A stretch of 64,000 bases of DNA from Ectocarpus siliculosus (Eukaryota > Sar > Phaeophyceae > Ectocarpales > Ectocarpaceae): NCBI GenBank assembly GCA_000310025.1, contig FN648499.1, positions 53,731-117,730 on the forward strand. Reading direction: 5' to 3'. The position numbers and the translations under genes are program-made. The first letter of the stretch is position 1, and the number at the start of each line of letters is the position of its first letter. Under the pieces are notes generated by a model. The model was not told where the DNA came from, searched no databases, and saw nothing but the letters and a program-made list of their open reading frames with translations. This document shows positions 22,898 through 33,528 of this stretch, one piece after another.

Positions 22898-24834
22898 TCA
22901 TGGATTAAATTTCAAAGTTCGGTAGCGCTCGCCCCCGTACAAAACATCGCATGTGTCATGGGACGGAGGAGGTGGAAGGGGTTGGCCGACGTGGAAGGGC
23001 TGGGTGGACTTGGCGATTAACTGGTCCTTGTCCAGTATGGTCGGGTTGGCACGTTTGCAGTCACTGCAGCGCTTTGCAACCTGTAGGAGTTGCAGGGGAA
23101 AAATGTGGAAGGGAAAAAAGATACGTCCTGCGTCAGCATGATGTCGTCGCGCAGCCAATATAGTGTTAAGAACAGAACACAGAGGAAATTTGCAAATGAT
23201 TGTGTGGAAAAAATAGCTGTCCTGCGTGAGCAAAATGGCGTTGGCAGCAGAAAGATGAAGAACCATACCGAAGAACATGTGCGTATGCATATTCATTCAC
23301 GGGCATGAACCCGAAAAAAATGGCGTGGAACACGAAAAAAAAAGTGTGCACATACACTACGAATGAACGTAAAAATAAGTGGGTCCTGCGTCAGCTTTAG
23401 TGTTTGTAGGGCAGGAATGACAGGAACGCATACATAACGAACACGTATGTGCGCATATTCACGCTGAAAATACTGGCGTCGAACACAACAAAAAAAGGTG
23501 TGGACATGTAGGATGGAATAAAACATTGTCTCGCGGCAGCACACGTTGTACCGAGCATATGCGTGCGGATATGTTCGGGCAGGATACCTGGTGTTGTGTT
23601 CGGCAGGAAAGGACAGTGGAACACATGGCTAACATGGCAGTGCGCATATTAACGGGCAGGAACATCAACAATGATTGGTGTTGTGTTGTGTTGGTCAGGC
23701 AGACAGAAGGGGGTAGGGACTGAAAACATATAAATAGATAAAAAGTTTTGTGAAACAGAAATAAAAGGACTCACGTCGTCCTCGCCGGCAAGCCTAACGT
23801 TGACCGGGACGCCCACCACCTTGAGGATGATGCAGGCGTTGTCTTTGAGGCACCAGTTTTTGAACACGCCGGGCGTTCCACGTCTGTTTGATCACAAAAA
23901 GGGAAGGCGATGAACACATACATACTATACATGGATGAGCAGCGATTTGTTGAAGTAGATCTGTTCATTTTCTGAGTCATTCAACAGCGCAGGGAGGGGC
24001 AAAGTTGGTGCGAAAGCCTTACACAGCACAAAAAATGTTGCAAGGTTGCTTGGTTGTTGTGTGGTCTTCTTGTGACAGAAATCAGGAATAAATCGTGTTA
24101 GTTCATAGGACGTGGGCATGATTCATACCTTATCACGAAGAGCGCCGAAATAGGATGAAGAGCGCCGAACGTTGTGTGGTGTAAACAACTTTGTATTAAC
24201 ATGATAGCGTCGGCCAAAAATATGAATCGCGTTCATACAAACGACCACGGACATCAACGTGAGAACTCCAAGCCTGCTGCTGCAGATTACAGCCGTGAAA
24301 TATCATTTATTGTACTACTGCTGTAGATATGCGAAAGCTCTCACCTGGGATGGTGTGTGCCCACACCTTCGCCGACCTCGAACCCGGAGGCGCAGAGCCA
24401 GCAGACCTTTCCGGGGTACTTGATCAAATAGCCGGTGCACGCGCAGGTGCCGGCGCTAAAGTTCTGCAGGCGGGGTAGTCGGCCCTGCCTTTGTGGATAT
24501 TTTCCTTCAAGAAGAGGTTGGTGTTGCAACCGGTGCCTGGGCAGAGGTATTGCGACTCGCGGTCGGCCGGGACTTGCTCGGCCGAGCCGGCGGCGGCGGC
24601 AGCAGCAGATGAGCCAGCACTCGCAGATGAGCCGACTCCGCTCGCGGGCGGCGGGGTAGAAGCAGCGGAGAAGCAGCCGGCGGAGAGGATCCGGCGGTGG
24701 AGGACGATGTGTTGGTAGCGCTTGGCGGCTTTGGCAAGGCATGGATGTACGGTGTTGGAAGCTGCTCTGGCGGTGTGAGTTGTGATTTGTGATGAGAGGG
24801 GGGGTGTAGAAGGAGTAGATGGGAGGAGGGCCAT
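22898..24834 (-). CDS. Unrecognised cysteine-rich host protein, three exons
   Basis: Exon 3 is 23080-22898 and exon 2 is 23883-23775, both in agreeing phases with consensus borders (donors GTGAG at 24344 and 23774, acceptors AACAG and CTACAG). Exon 1 runs from a candidate ATG at 24834 to 24345. Joined exons would give about 258 residues. The N-terminus (MALLPSTPS, then Ala, Ser and Arg-rich) could be a transit peptide. A low-complexity Ala/Ser stretch precedes a Cys-rich part: LCPGTGC, ACTGYLIKYPGKVCWLC, NWCLKDNAC and KRCSDCKRANP, suggesting paired zinc ribbons. I do not recognise the family. One oddity: within exon 1 the frame shifts by one base near 24465, so this is either a pseudogene or a sequence error. 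The region upstream is duplicated. Confidence 0.6.
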
Positions 24835-24889
24835 CGTGAGAGCGAGTGCGGGCAGCCGAATATTTGCATGCCACGGCAGATTTTTGCTT

Positions 24890-25465
24890 TTGGGACGGAT
24901 TTTTCTTTTTTCGTGTTGAATCGGACTTTCGCCTGTACATGAATAGACACATTGCTCTGCACATGACCAGCCCGAGAAAGAGTAATGATGCAGATGCATA
25001 CACCGCGCCGTAATGTACGAATAAGTGTTGTTGCTGTCGTGTATCCATCCGTGCGGGGAGCGTGCAGCTGGTGCAGTGATGGCCCGCCAGTGATGGCCCG
25101 CCAGTGATGGCCCGCACCCTTCAGGAGAAAGTCGCAGATTTGACCTGAAGAAAAGATTCGAAAAAAACAGTGATCGGCACGTTTCTACCTGTCAGGTTTT
25201 TCGTTTAGGGCTTGTGTTAAATCGGACTTTTTCCTGTACATGTATACACACATAGTTCTATACATGACCAGCCCCGAGAAGGAGTGCTGATGCAGATGCA
25301 TACACCGCACAGTATGTGTGAATAAAATACATGTGTTGCTGCTGTTGCCCATCTCTGGGGAGCGTGCACCTGGTGCAGTGGTGATGGTCCGCACCCATTC
25401 GGAGAAAATCGGAGATTTGACCTATGAAGGAAAGATCCGAAAAATTCTGTGACTGGCATGACGTG
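24890..25465. repeat. 300-bp tandem duplication upstream of the cysteine-rich gene
   Basis: Two head-to-tail copies, about 24.89-25.175 kb and 25.19-25.465 kb, share AATCGGACTTTYNCCTGTACATG, CATGACCAGCCC and GATGCAGATGCATACACCGC, offset by about 302 bases. The first copy contains an extra short array of the 14-base unit TGATGGCCCGCCAG (25077-25115, 2.8 units). The pair lies just upstream of the candidate ATG at 24834 on the minus strand, so it may double promoter sequence. Confidence 0.85.
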
Positions 25466-26041
25466 TTCCAATCAACTATGGAATATGAATTACTGTAGGT
25501 CTGTGAACATGTATCTTCCACACAATACATTTGCAAACCGGAGGTGAGAGTTCAAAGCAGAGTCGCGGCCCCGAAGCTGTGGGTGAAGAACCACGATGAT
25601 ACTGCATAGAAACGTACGCATGGATTTACACAGTGTAAAACGGCTGTTATGATGCTACACCGATTAGGAACCGTCGAAATGGTTCCAAAAATTATGCGAC
25701 CGTGTTCTCTAAACTTGCGGGGGAAATAATCTCCTTGTTGTATGCAACAGAGACGTTTAAAGAATTGGTTCGGGAGGCATTGTCGTCGCGGAACGCGTCC
25801 CCTGAGTTTTGAGCCAATTTTCGCAACTTTGACGGTTAACTACACGCGCCACGGAGGTCTGCCGAGCTCCGGACACGGGCGTTAATGTACCACGGGCCTC
25901 CTGCGTGCCCCTGAGAAGGAACCGCGAGAAAAGACTTGCTGGGGCGAGAGAAAGAAGTGCCGAGGTACGAAAAGTGACCAAATCTTATATGTACATATAA
26001 TATACACTTGAGTATATTTTTATTTTTTTTATATTTTTACC
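25466..26041. other. No recognised gene
   Basis: No coding or repeat signal beyond a short AT-rich tract at about 25.985-26.04 kb. Confidence 0.4.
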
Positions 26042-26285
26042 TGCTGATTTGGCGGTGGTTGCCGAAGTCAGCCCCGAGCTCAGCAACAGGGCACCGTTGG
26101 AGCGGCTGTTGCACTCCGGATCCGACTATCTACTGAGTTGGCGGCGGCAGTCGAAGCCGGCCACAAACTCAGTAGCAGGACACCGTTCGAGCGACATCAT
26201 TGCACTCCGGATGCTGCTACCTACTGAGTTTCCAGCGGCGGTCGAAGCCAACTCAGTAACGGGGCACCGTTCGATGAATTGAGGA
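26042..26285. repeat. Hairpin minisatellite, array 1
   Basis: Three diverged units of about 70-95 bases. A typical unit runs CACTCCGGATCCGACTAYC, CTACTGAGTT, a GC-rich middle (GGCGGCGGCRGTCGAAGCC), AACTCAGTAG and CAGGGCACCGTTCGAGCG. CTACTGAGTT and AACTCAGTAG are inverted copies, so each unit can fold as a stem-loop. Confidence 0.75.
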
Positions 26286-26790
26286 CGTCGAACCCGTTTC
26301 CCTTCCCCCACCTTCGAAAGACAAGGGTGGGTGGCCGGGAACAAGACACTGCTTCCTGTGGCCACATGTTCTATGTTGGCCAGTGCCTCAACCCTTCGGC
26401 GTGCCCACGTACCCCGAGATCATCTGTCGCGCTCACGAGCGCTACGACCTACGGCGCTGGTGCACGTGTGCTCTCCGCTAGTGTCAAGAAATTCGGAGGC
26501 GGCGCACGAAGTCTAGTCTACGTTACCAGTCCGGGTTTCGAACGATGATGCTTTCCAACTCTTCCGGCTACAACATACGATAGCTTACCCCGTCTCCGAC
26601 AGCAAACTTTGCCTGTGTTGTTTTCTGTCGAGTTTCGTGATCATTATCGGTTTCTAGATCGCAAAGGATAGAGAGAAAGGGGGTAGGAACCAGCGCTGAA
26701 AACCACAGAATCCTCGCGCCTGATTCCCCCTAAAAACTATGTATATTTTTCTCTCTCCGCACCTATATAAAGCCGGAGGAACACGGGCTA
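26286..26790. other. Fragments related to the dispersed repeat, no gene
   Basis: The stretch CCCCCACCTTCGAAAGACAAGGGTGGGTGG at about 26.3 kb (short form CCTTCGAAAGA) recurs next to dispersed-repeat copies A (19.95 kb) and C (50.36 kb). Near 26.58 kb a diverged piece resembles the ACAACAAACTTTAAT part of that repeat. No coding region is recognised. Confidence 0.45.
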
Positions 26791-27145
26791 CTGCATGCGG
26801 ATACCACTATCTGCTGAACTTTTGCCAACGGCGGCCAGTGTAATTTGTTTTTGGTCGCTCCGGATCCGACAACCTACTGCGCTGGCGGCGGTGGCCCAAG
26901 CCAGCCCCGAGTTCAGTAGCAGGGCACCGTTCTCGGTACATTCTATTGCGTTTGATCTGACTAAAGTACTGAGTTGGCGGCGGCGGCCGAAGCCAGCCGC
27001 CAGCTCACGAACAGGGCACCGTTCTAGCAAACTCGTTCGGATTCACCTTGTGTTACTCCAGAGCCGACCACCTACTGAGCAGCAGAGGTCTACGCCACCG
27101 CGTGCTTACTACATGTAGCAGGGCACCGTTCGAGCGACCATTGTA
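26790..27145. repeat. Hairpin minisatellite, array 2
   Basis: About four diverged units of the same repeat as array 1, with recurring CTACTGAG, GGCGGCGG, GAAGCCAGCC and AGGGCACCGTTC. Inverted pairing around the GC-rich middle is kept in at least two units. Confidence 0.7.
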
Positions 27146-28040
27146 TACGTATTTGTTTTCCGTCGGAAACCTTCAACGGCATCACCGAGTAGGCGGTCGT
27201 GTCTGTGTGTACGGTTTCCGTGAGCGTCCCATATCGTTCCCTGTCCGAGCGCATGAATGCGCATATATCTCGTGTATACTTCGAAGTACATCGTACAGCG
27301 TTATCGTGCGGTTGAATGTTGGTTCAGAACGTTCTGCATCATGCGCACGTGTATTCATTTGCATATGCATGCCGCATGCGTCCTCAATATCCACGAACGG
27401 ACCAACATCGTTTCCGATGCGGCTCCCGCAGGTGAAGCAAGTTATGCGTTGTAGCGGAGAGATGGGGGGTGGTATCATGCGTCATTGGTTATGCATTCGA
27501 CCACGATTTTTTCCTTTTTTGTACGAAGTTCGTCATGCCGCATCGCTGTGCAGGTGAAGTGCGAAGGTGTACCGATTCTGGTAAAAGTCAATCGACGGAG
27601 ACCCTGCGAATGGGGTCCTCCTTAACAGAAGGTTGTTGCAGAACCTCCTACACGGAGCACACGAAGACACCGTTCGTAACGAACGAATATATCATGCAAT
27701 ATATTTAATTGCAGGATGGTCACGTTCAGTCGAGCGCAACCGCATGATAAAGGCCGACACGCGTCGCAAATGATTGACAGAACGAAGCATAGACGGGCAG
27801 CACGCGTCGGCCGTACTTGTAGACCTTCCGCAGGCCAATCATGGTATCCACACCACCCACGTTCAATCACGCGCAACTGATTGGCAGCATAGAACGCTCA
27901 GCATGGGCGGCCGTATTTATTTGCAGACCTACCACAAGCTAATCATGTTATATATATACTTACAGGATGGTCGTCGTGACGTGACACATTTCTTGTTATT
28001 AGTATGGAAAAAAATAAAATAAAAATGGCTCGATTTTTGA
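27146..28040. other. No recognised gene; 130-bp tandem duplication
   Basis: Between 27.71 and 27.96 kb two diverged head-to-tail units share GATTGRCAG, GCGTCGGCCGTA or GGCGGCCGTA, GTAGACCT or GCAGACCT, and CAATCATG or TAATCATG. The rest shows nothing recognisable. Confidence 0.5.
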
Positions 28041-29649
28041 ATTTCTACAGCAGTATGGACCAGACGCCGACTTTACATGGAAGTCGTACGAGTGTCGACT
28101 TAGTTGTGTTGTCACAGCATCTTCCACGCACTTCTGCCAGTGCTGGTTTGTTGATTGGAGTCTTGTAGGTCGAGATACAGCAGTGAGATTCTCGTGTTGT
28201 GGAGGCAAAAGTGAACCAGAGCAAAAAATTTCATGCATAGCTCGATTACTGCTGCTGTGTTTTTGCTACAGCAGTATGGACTAGACGCCGAACGACGTCC
28301 GCGTGCTACAAGTACCGCACGACCTAACGGGATGGGATACTTCTTGCCACGGTGAACCATAGTACAATGCAATGCAAACATCCGTTCGTGTATCGCGCTG
28401 CTGCCACATGTGTCGACGACAGGTACACGTAGAGCTCTCGCCATGTTGTCGTTACCGCGCAGGAGGACGCCTCGGAGATGTTCCACATGCATGCTACAAC
28501 AACAGCAGTACTACTGTACATAGATGTCGTAGGAGAGTGGAGTTGTGATGTCACGGCATCTCCCACGCACTCTCCTACCGGTGCTTGTGTCGATTGGAAT
28601 CTTGTAGGCCGAAATACAAGAGTGGGTTGGACTCCCGGGTTGTGGAAGCAAACCTGCCTGCAACAACAGAGAAGGCGGTGTTCTATTTACTATAATAGAG
28701 TAATTCCGCTCAACTTTTTTTTTTCGCGGCATGTGGTCGCATATTTCTTTGCCACTGCCGAAAAAGACCGCTGGATCTTTACGCAGTCCACCTTTTGCAT
28801 TTATCATTTTACACTGAACGACGCAGGACGGGTCGACCTTCATCGTTGTTGTTGTTGCTGTTCTCTCCACATTAAAAACCGTTCCGACGTCCTCCTCGAT
28901 ACTTGTGGACTACCTGTTGGAAATTGTGGGAATCCCTTCATTCTGAGAGAGAGAGCCATAGGTCGCCATCCGGCCTTTTCTTTTCTTTGTATGCACTTTT
29001 CTTCTTGTGAAGTCTTGACGTTGCGCTTGCCATCGTCGCCGCGTAAGTGTTTGTGTCTTCAAACCTTCTCAGCCGGCCTTCAAACTTCTTGTTGATAAGT
29101 CTCCGTGTGGTAACTTCTCCGCGCATGAGTCATATGCAGCTATGACGTGCGCTTTGACTTTCACGATGGGTATTTAACCTCCCCGTCTTGCGTTGGTGAG
29201 TACCTGCGATATACAGAAGGATCGCTCCACGACGCAAACGTCGACGTCTCCGTTTTTTTTTTGTTCCCTTCGCACTCCATCCTTGCCGCGGTTTTCACAC
29301 CGAGTTCGAACGTGGGGTGCAATTTCCTCTCTTCGTACCTTCCTCGTCGGCCTTCTCCGTCGTTGTGTACATAATGTATAATACCTCGATTTTTCGGCTT
29401 TTCGATTCCGATAGACAAGACAACGGACTGACATGTTCCTTTCATCCCCAACAGGACCGCGCGCTCGTCGAGTGCCGAAATTCTTCATCACTTCCTTGCC
29501 TCTCCCAACACCGTCCCTTCTTCCCGCCCTAACAAATCCTCTCCCCTTCTTCTTCTTCTTCCCTTCCTCCCGGACACTCACCACCATATCCGTTCTGGAT
29601 GTTGGCCCACAGCCCCATTGGGGGGCGGGGGGGCAATCCTTAACCCTAG
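28041..29649 (+). mobile_element. Helitron-like non-autonomous element 1
   Basis: The right end has the Helitron 3' signature: a GC-rich hairpin (GCCCCATTGGGGGGCGGGG), about 15 bases, then CTAG at 29646-29649 followed by T. A possible left end, TCTACAGCAGTATGG at about 28044, starts with TC but is not preceded by the expected A, so it is provisional. Internally, 28.09-28.215 kb and 28.53-28.655 kb are diverged duplicates (CAGCATCTTCCACGCACT / CGGCATCTCCCACGCACT). No Rep/helicase is present, so any movement relied on a partner. Two blocks are shared with 7.27-7.78 kb. Confidence 0.6.
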
Positions 29650-30580
29650 TTAAGGTTTAAGCGCAGCTTTGGACGCGTGTTTATGGATATCGACAGCATC
29701 TGCACCACGCTTGATACAGCACACAGCAGTAGCACGCGGCAGCAACGTTTTCCTTTTCGCATATTAACTCTCCGCATGACACGAGACAAAGCACTCTACT
29801 GCTGTAATGTGGTGCATGTCCTTATCCATCCCAACGGAAGCAGAGGAAGTTGCGGCCGCTCTTGTGCGCCCAGCACACTAATCTGGAAACTATGCGGTGC
29901 TCCCAACCTTACAGTCTTCTTCAATTCTACTATCACTTCATACTGTATCCGTGACTTTTCCGATCGCGGCAGGTGCTCAGTATGGAACAGGTGTTGGGAC
30001 GACAAGCACAGCGTTTACACGTCCCGAGTTGAAGGCCGGACTGGTTTCTTCCCCCCCCCTATTGTTCCGCATTTCCACTTCCTTCCATACATGGCGTTTG
30101 TTTGTCCAGAGCTCATTACGTTGTTATTTTGTGTATGTAGTCTATGTAGTATGTATGGCCAGAGATATCCCACAGTCACAGTCTTCATCGCTACACAGGT
30201 GCTCAGTACATGCACGTAAAATACTCTTCTTTCGGTATAATACCATGGGGGTTATATTGTAATCATTCTATATAATATATGTACTGCTGTACAGCACATC
30301 TTTTTCGTTTCTCGGGTCACTTGTTTTTCTTCTTCCGACAGCAGCATGTACTGCATCAAGGTACAATCGTTGCTATCGTCAAAAACCTTACACCCAATAA
30401 GTAGGTGTATCGACTATTGCCGCACCGAATGAAGGATGTGGATTGGTGACGCGCGTCTTGGTTGTTGTCTGGGACAACAAATAAATGCTTTGAACACGAT
30501 TGTCTGCATTATTTGTCTGCCCACGAAATGAATGGTCGAGAGGTGGTCCCGAACTACAGTACAACATGTAGAACATGATT
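29650..30580. other. No recognised gene
   Basis: A 180-codon frame on the plus strand at 29.68-30.22 kb has no recognised domain. Several ACAGCAG and TGCTGTA words recall the inside of the Helitron-like elements, so part of this may belong to the next copy. Confidence 0.35.
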
Positions 30581-30803
30581 AACAGCATCGATCATAGCCG
30601 CGCAGCATACGTCGGCCGTTGTCGCTCTTCGCGAACGTCTTCACGTCTTCATTGCGTCTCCATACACCGTCCCTTCTTGCGACTTCTAATGTGTCGTCTT
30701 CTTTCTTCTTATTCCTATAACTCCCCCCCAAGCCCTCACCGCCATTCATCTCGGTGTAGCCGCCCGCCCCACTGGGGGGCGGGGGGCCGATCCTTCACCC
30801 TAG
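30580..30803 (+). mobile_element. Helitron-like 3' end 2
   Basis: Shares the run-in CACCGTCCCTTCTT with 29.51 kb and ends in the hairpin CGCCCGCCCCACTGGGGGGC, then CCGATCCTTCACC and CTAG (30800-30803) followed by T. The 5' end was not located. Confidence 0.6.
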
Positions 30804-31849
30804 TACACGTATGTGGGCATGATTATGCACATGTCATGTGTGTACTTTGTCGACTGTCGCGGGGCCTTCTATCTATTGTGACATTCTTGTTTGAATTTGC
30901 ATGTATGTGTAGTACACGACTGTCGCAGAACAAACGGCCCAGGAGGTGTGGTGTCTGCTGTTTCGGGACGGTCTCCCCGTAGCTAAATTCCCACACGGGA
31001 GTTGTATCACGTGTAGTGCGTTGGTTCTGTCACGTTTCGTGCGGTGGGCGAGGAGACGGGTATGTATAGTTACGCCTAGATAGCCGGTTACCAGCACCCT
31101 CGTACATGTATGTATGTAGAAGCAGTACACAGGACTGCTGTCAACTAATAACGATGGCGGTGGATGAGATGCCGTTTGTGTAGCCGAATTAAATTTGGCT
31201 CTGGTTTTCTGATACGATGGTTGGGAATGCATGGCACACCCGTCCAATTTGCCTGAAGTTTCCCTGCGTGCAGGCAAGAAGACCTGAAGAACAAGCGAAA
31301 AGGCCCATCAGCCCCACCCAGCACACACAAAGGAAGGGCTGATGCACAGCCTCTCCGAACGGTCTGGTTTTGCACCCTGCTTCTTGTACTCCCGCTCGAC
31401 GTCTGTCTGTGTCTGTGTTTGTCGGTCTCAGTCTGATCGTCTCTATCGCTCTGTCTCTCTCTCGCCTGTGATTCTTGTGACACCACATATGCATAGATTC
31501 GTTGAGCGGCGAGCGGAACAACAAAAATCGTGACCGTCATAAAAAAAAAATAACCAGCGGGCCATTTTTGTCATATTTAGAAACGCAAGATTGCCACAGT
31601 ATGGTAACAACTGATCTACAGGTTGGTGTAGTGGTAACGCGTGGAACCTTCAGCCTAGCGACGTCGATTGGAATCCCTTTGTGCCCTTGTGTTTTTTCTC
31701 CTTGATAAAAAATGGGGCATTCAGGTCGCAGGTGATCAGTCTCTCCACTTGCCATCCAAATACCCAAAAAATAACTAATAATTAATTAATAAACACCTAC
31801 ATATATATATTGGATGGTTCTTACAGTAAATAGCTCTCCAAAATTAAAT
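30804..31849. other. No recognised gene apart from a tRNA-like head
   Basis: No coding region is recognised. The only structured signal is the tRNA-like stretch at 31.62-31.69 kb. Confidence 0.35.
31617..31690 (+). repeat. tRNA-like sequence, possible SINE head
   Basis: GGTTGGTGTAGTGGTAACGC is a good Pol III A box and, about 33 bases on, CGATTGGAATCCC approximates a B box. A complete cloverleaf with acceptor stem could not be drawn, so I treat it as a SINE remnant rather than a working tRNA gene. Confidence 0.4.
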
Positions 31850-32087
31850 CTGTTTTTGGGCAGCCTTCATCACTTTCACATACAGCTAGGCACCGTGCGT
31901 TCTCATCACACGTCACGCAGTGCAACGCCTTTCCACTCTCGCCCGCGCACGGGAACAAATTCATATCAGCTTTCCAACTTCTTCGCCGTCTTCATCTATA
32001 TCTCCCTTTTCACTGTCGTCCAATACTCGCGCTTTCGATTCGGGCCCCCGTCCCCACAGTGGGCGCGGGGTGCGTTCAGTACCCTAG
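31850..32087 (+). mobile_element. Helitron-like 3' end 3
   Basis: Ends with the imperfect hairpin CCCCCGTCCCCACAGTGGGC, then GCGTTCAGTACC and CTAG (32084-32087) followed by T. The next bases, TACATACGTAGATC, match dispersed-repeat copy A (about 20.265 kb), where the uninterrupted site reads CCCAAATACATACG. The join therefore lies between A and T, the Helitron target rule. Confidence 0.65.
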
Positions 32088-32175
32088 TACATACGTAGAT
32101 CTGGGAGATGTTCCGAATTCTTCCGTGCACAATAAACTACAGTTTATTCGGTCTTCGGCAACAAACTTTAATATT
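32088..32175. repeat. Dispersed repeat, fragment D
   Basis: About 85 bases (TACATACGTAGATCTGGGAG through TTCGGCAACAAACTTTAAT) match 20.265 kb and 51.80 kb. It directly follows the Helitron-like end, which apparently inserted into this repeat copy. Confidence 0.8.
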
Positions 32176-32362
32176 AGGGCTGGTTGAAACCACATTGATA
32201 CTCCCACACTTCACACCAACAGAACTGTGGGAGTGAAATGGTGGCGGGTCCTAACCGCTTAGTACAAAACCAGACCTAGAGGTTGAGCTGAGTGGTCGGC
32301 ATAACAACGAGCTAGGTTACCCGAAAGGCCCCCCCGCCCAGGGGGCGGGGGGGTGAATACAT

Positions 32363-32812
32363 AGTCGTGCGTGCCGTAGTCGTTAGACCATTGACCTCGC
32401 ATCCCTACAAAGCCGGGACGGAGCACGCCGGGTTCTCACCGGACCAGGCTCTCACATCACCCAGCGCGAAACACCGTGAGCAATTCGGCGAGTGGCATGA
32501 AGGGTGCGCTGCATCCTGCCATGGGCGTTCGGCATTTTGTGCTTGCTTCCTTGCGTACTGATGACAGCCGTGCATGACTGAATATGTTTTCTGGTGCTTT
32601 CACTTCCAGAGACAGTTGAAAGCACTGTGTAACTGCCTCGAGGGTGCTTGACCACAACGTGCGATTATCCCCTTTGCGAGTAGTGAGGGTTCCCGACCCC
32701 GCACAACATAGTCTACTCGACCACCATCATGGTTACCGCAAAGAAAAAGGCAAAAAAAGCTGTAACCTGGTCGCTGAGCTCACGAAGTGATCGGCTGGTT
32801 TTACTGATTGCG
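32363..32812 (+). mobile_element. tRNA-derived SINE, family 1, copy 1
   Basis: The head AGTCGTGCGTGCCGTAGTCG with TTAGACC looks like a Pol III A-box region, and GCCGGGTTCTCACCGG sits at the B-box position (GGTTCGCACC in the other copy). The full length of about 450 bases matches 43.625-44.070 kb in inverted orientation, including CATGAAGGGTGCGCTGCATC, GTGTAACTGCC, GACCCCGCACAACAT and an A-rich stretch near the end. The equal ends and tRNA-like head fit a SINE. Differences of several per cent suggest moderate age. Confidence 0.7.
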
Positions 32813-33526
32813 TTCTCGCGCCGCGCTATTGACTGTCTTCTCAAACGTCGCGCCCTGCACGCTGTTGTTGCTGCAGCAGGGCCTCTCGGCCTCTCCCATC
32901 ATTGTCATGACGTCACACTATTTACGGCTTTTGTTGTTTTTGGTTCATGCTGGACTCCTTGCTTTCACTTGGGCGGGAAACTCGGAAGGCTTGAGACTAA
33001 TGTTTGAGATGAAGGTGGCGGGCAAGTTGTGAGCCTGACGCAATATTTGCCATCTGTCGTGTCACAATCCTATGTCTATGTTGCTGGTCGTGCTCCTCGA
33101 TGGTGTGATGTGTGACGCGCTCGCCGCCAGGTATATGCCGTACAGATGACCAGATGTGGTTGTTTGCGTCCGCACAGCGGAACGACTTCATTTTGTTTCT
33201 TCGTTCATGTGCATCGAAACGGAAAGAAAGAAACAACCGCATGTCAAGTGCAAAATTTTGAACGGTGGCCGCACGTACAATCATCGCCGCTCCCGTCGCA
33301 CCCCTGCTGTCCCTCTCTGGTGTACGCGTAGCTGCTGCACCACAAACGATTCACGCTGGTGTGTGTCGGGATTCGTTCACCGTCAGCGTCGCAGATATGA
33401 CTACTGCAAGGTATTGAGTCGCACCACGCGGCTCATTACCCCCCATACCTAGTCTATTCGCCAAAGACTCAACCCAGTCACATTACAACAACAAACTCAT
33501 TTCCGCCAAGATTCCACCCTGCCTGT
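32813..33526. other. No recognised gene
   Basis: Frames under 100 codons on both strands, with no domain and no exon-like structure. Confidence 0.4.
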
Positions 33527-33528
33527 TA

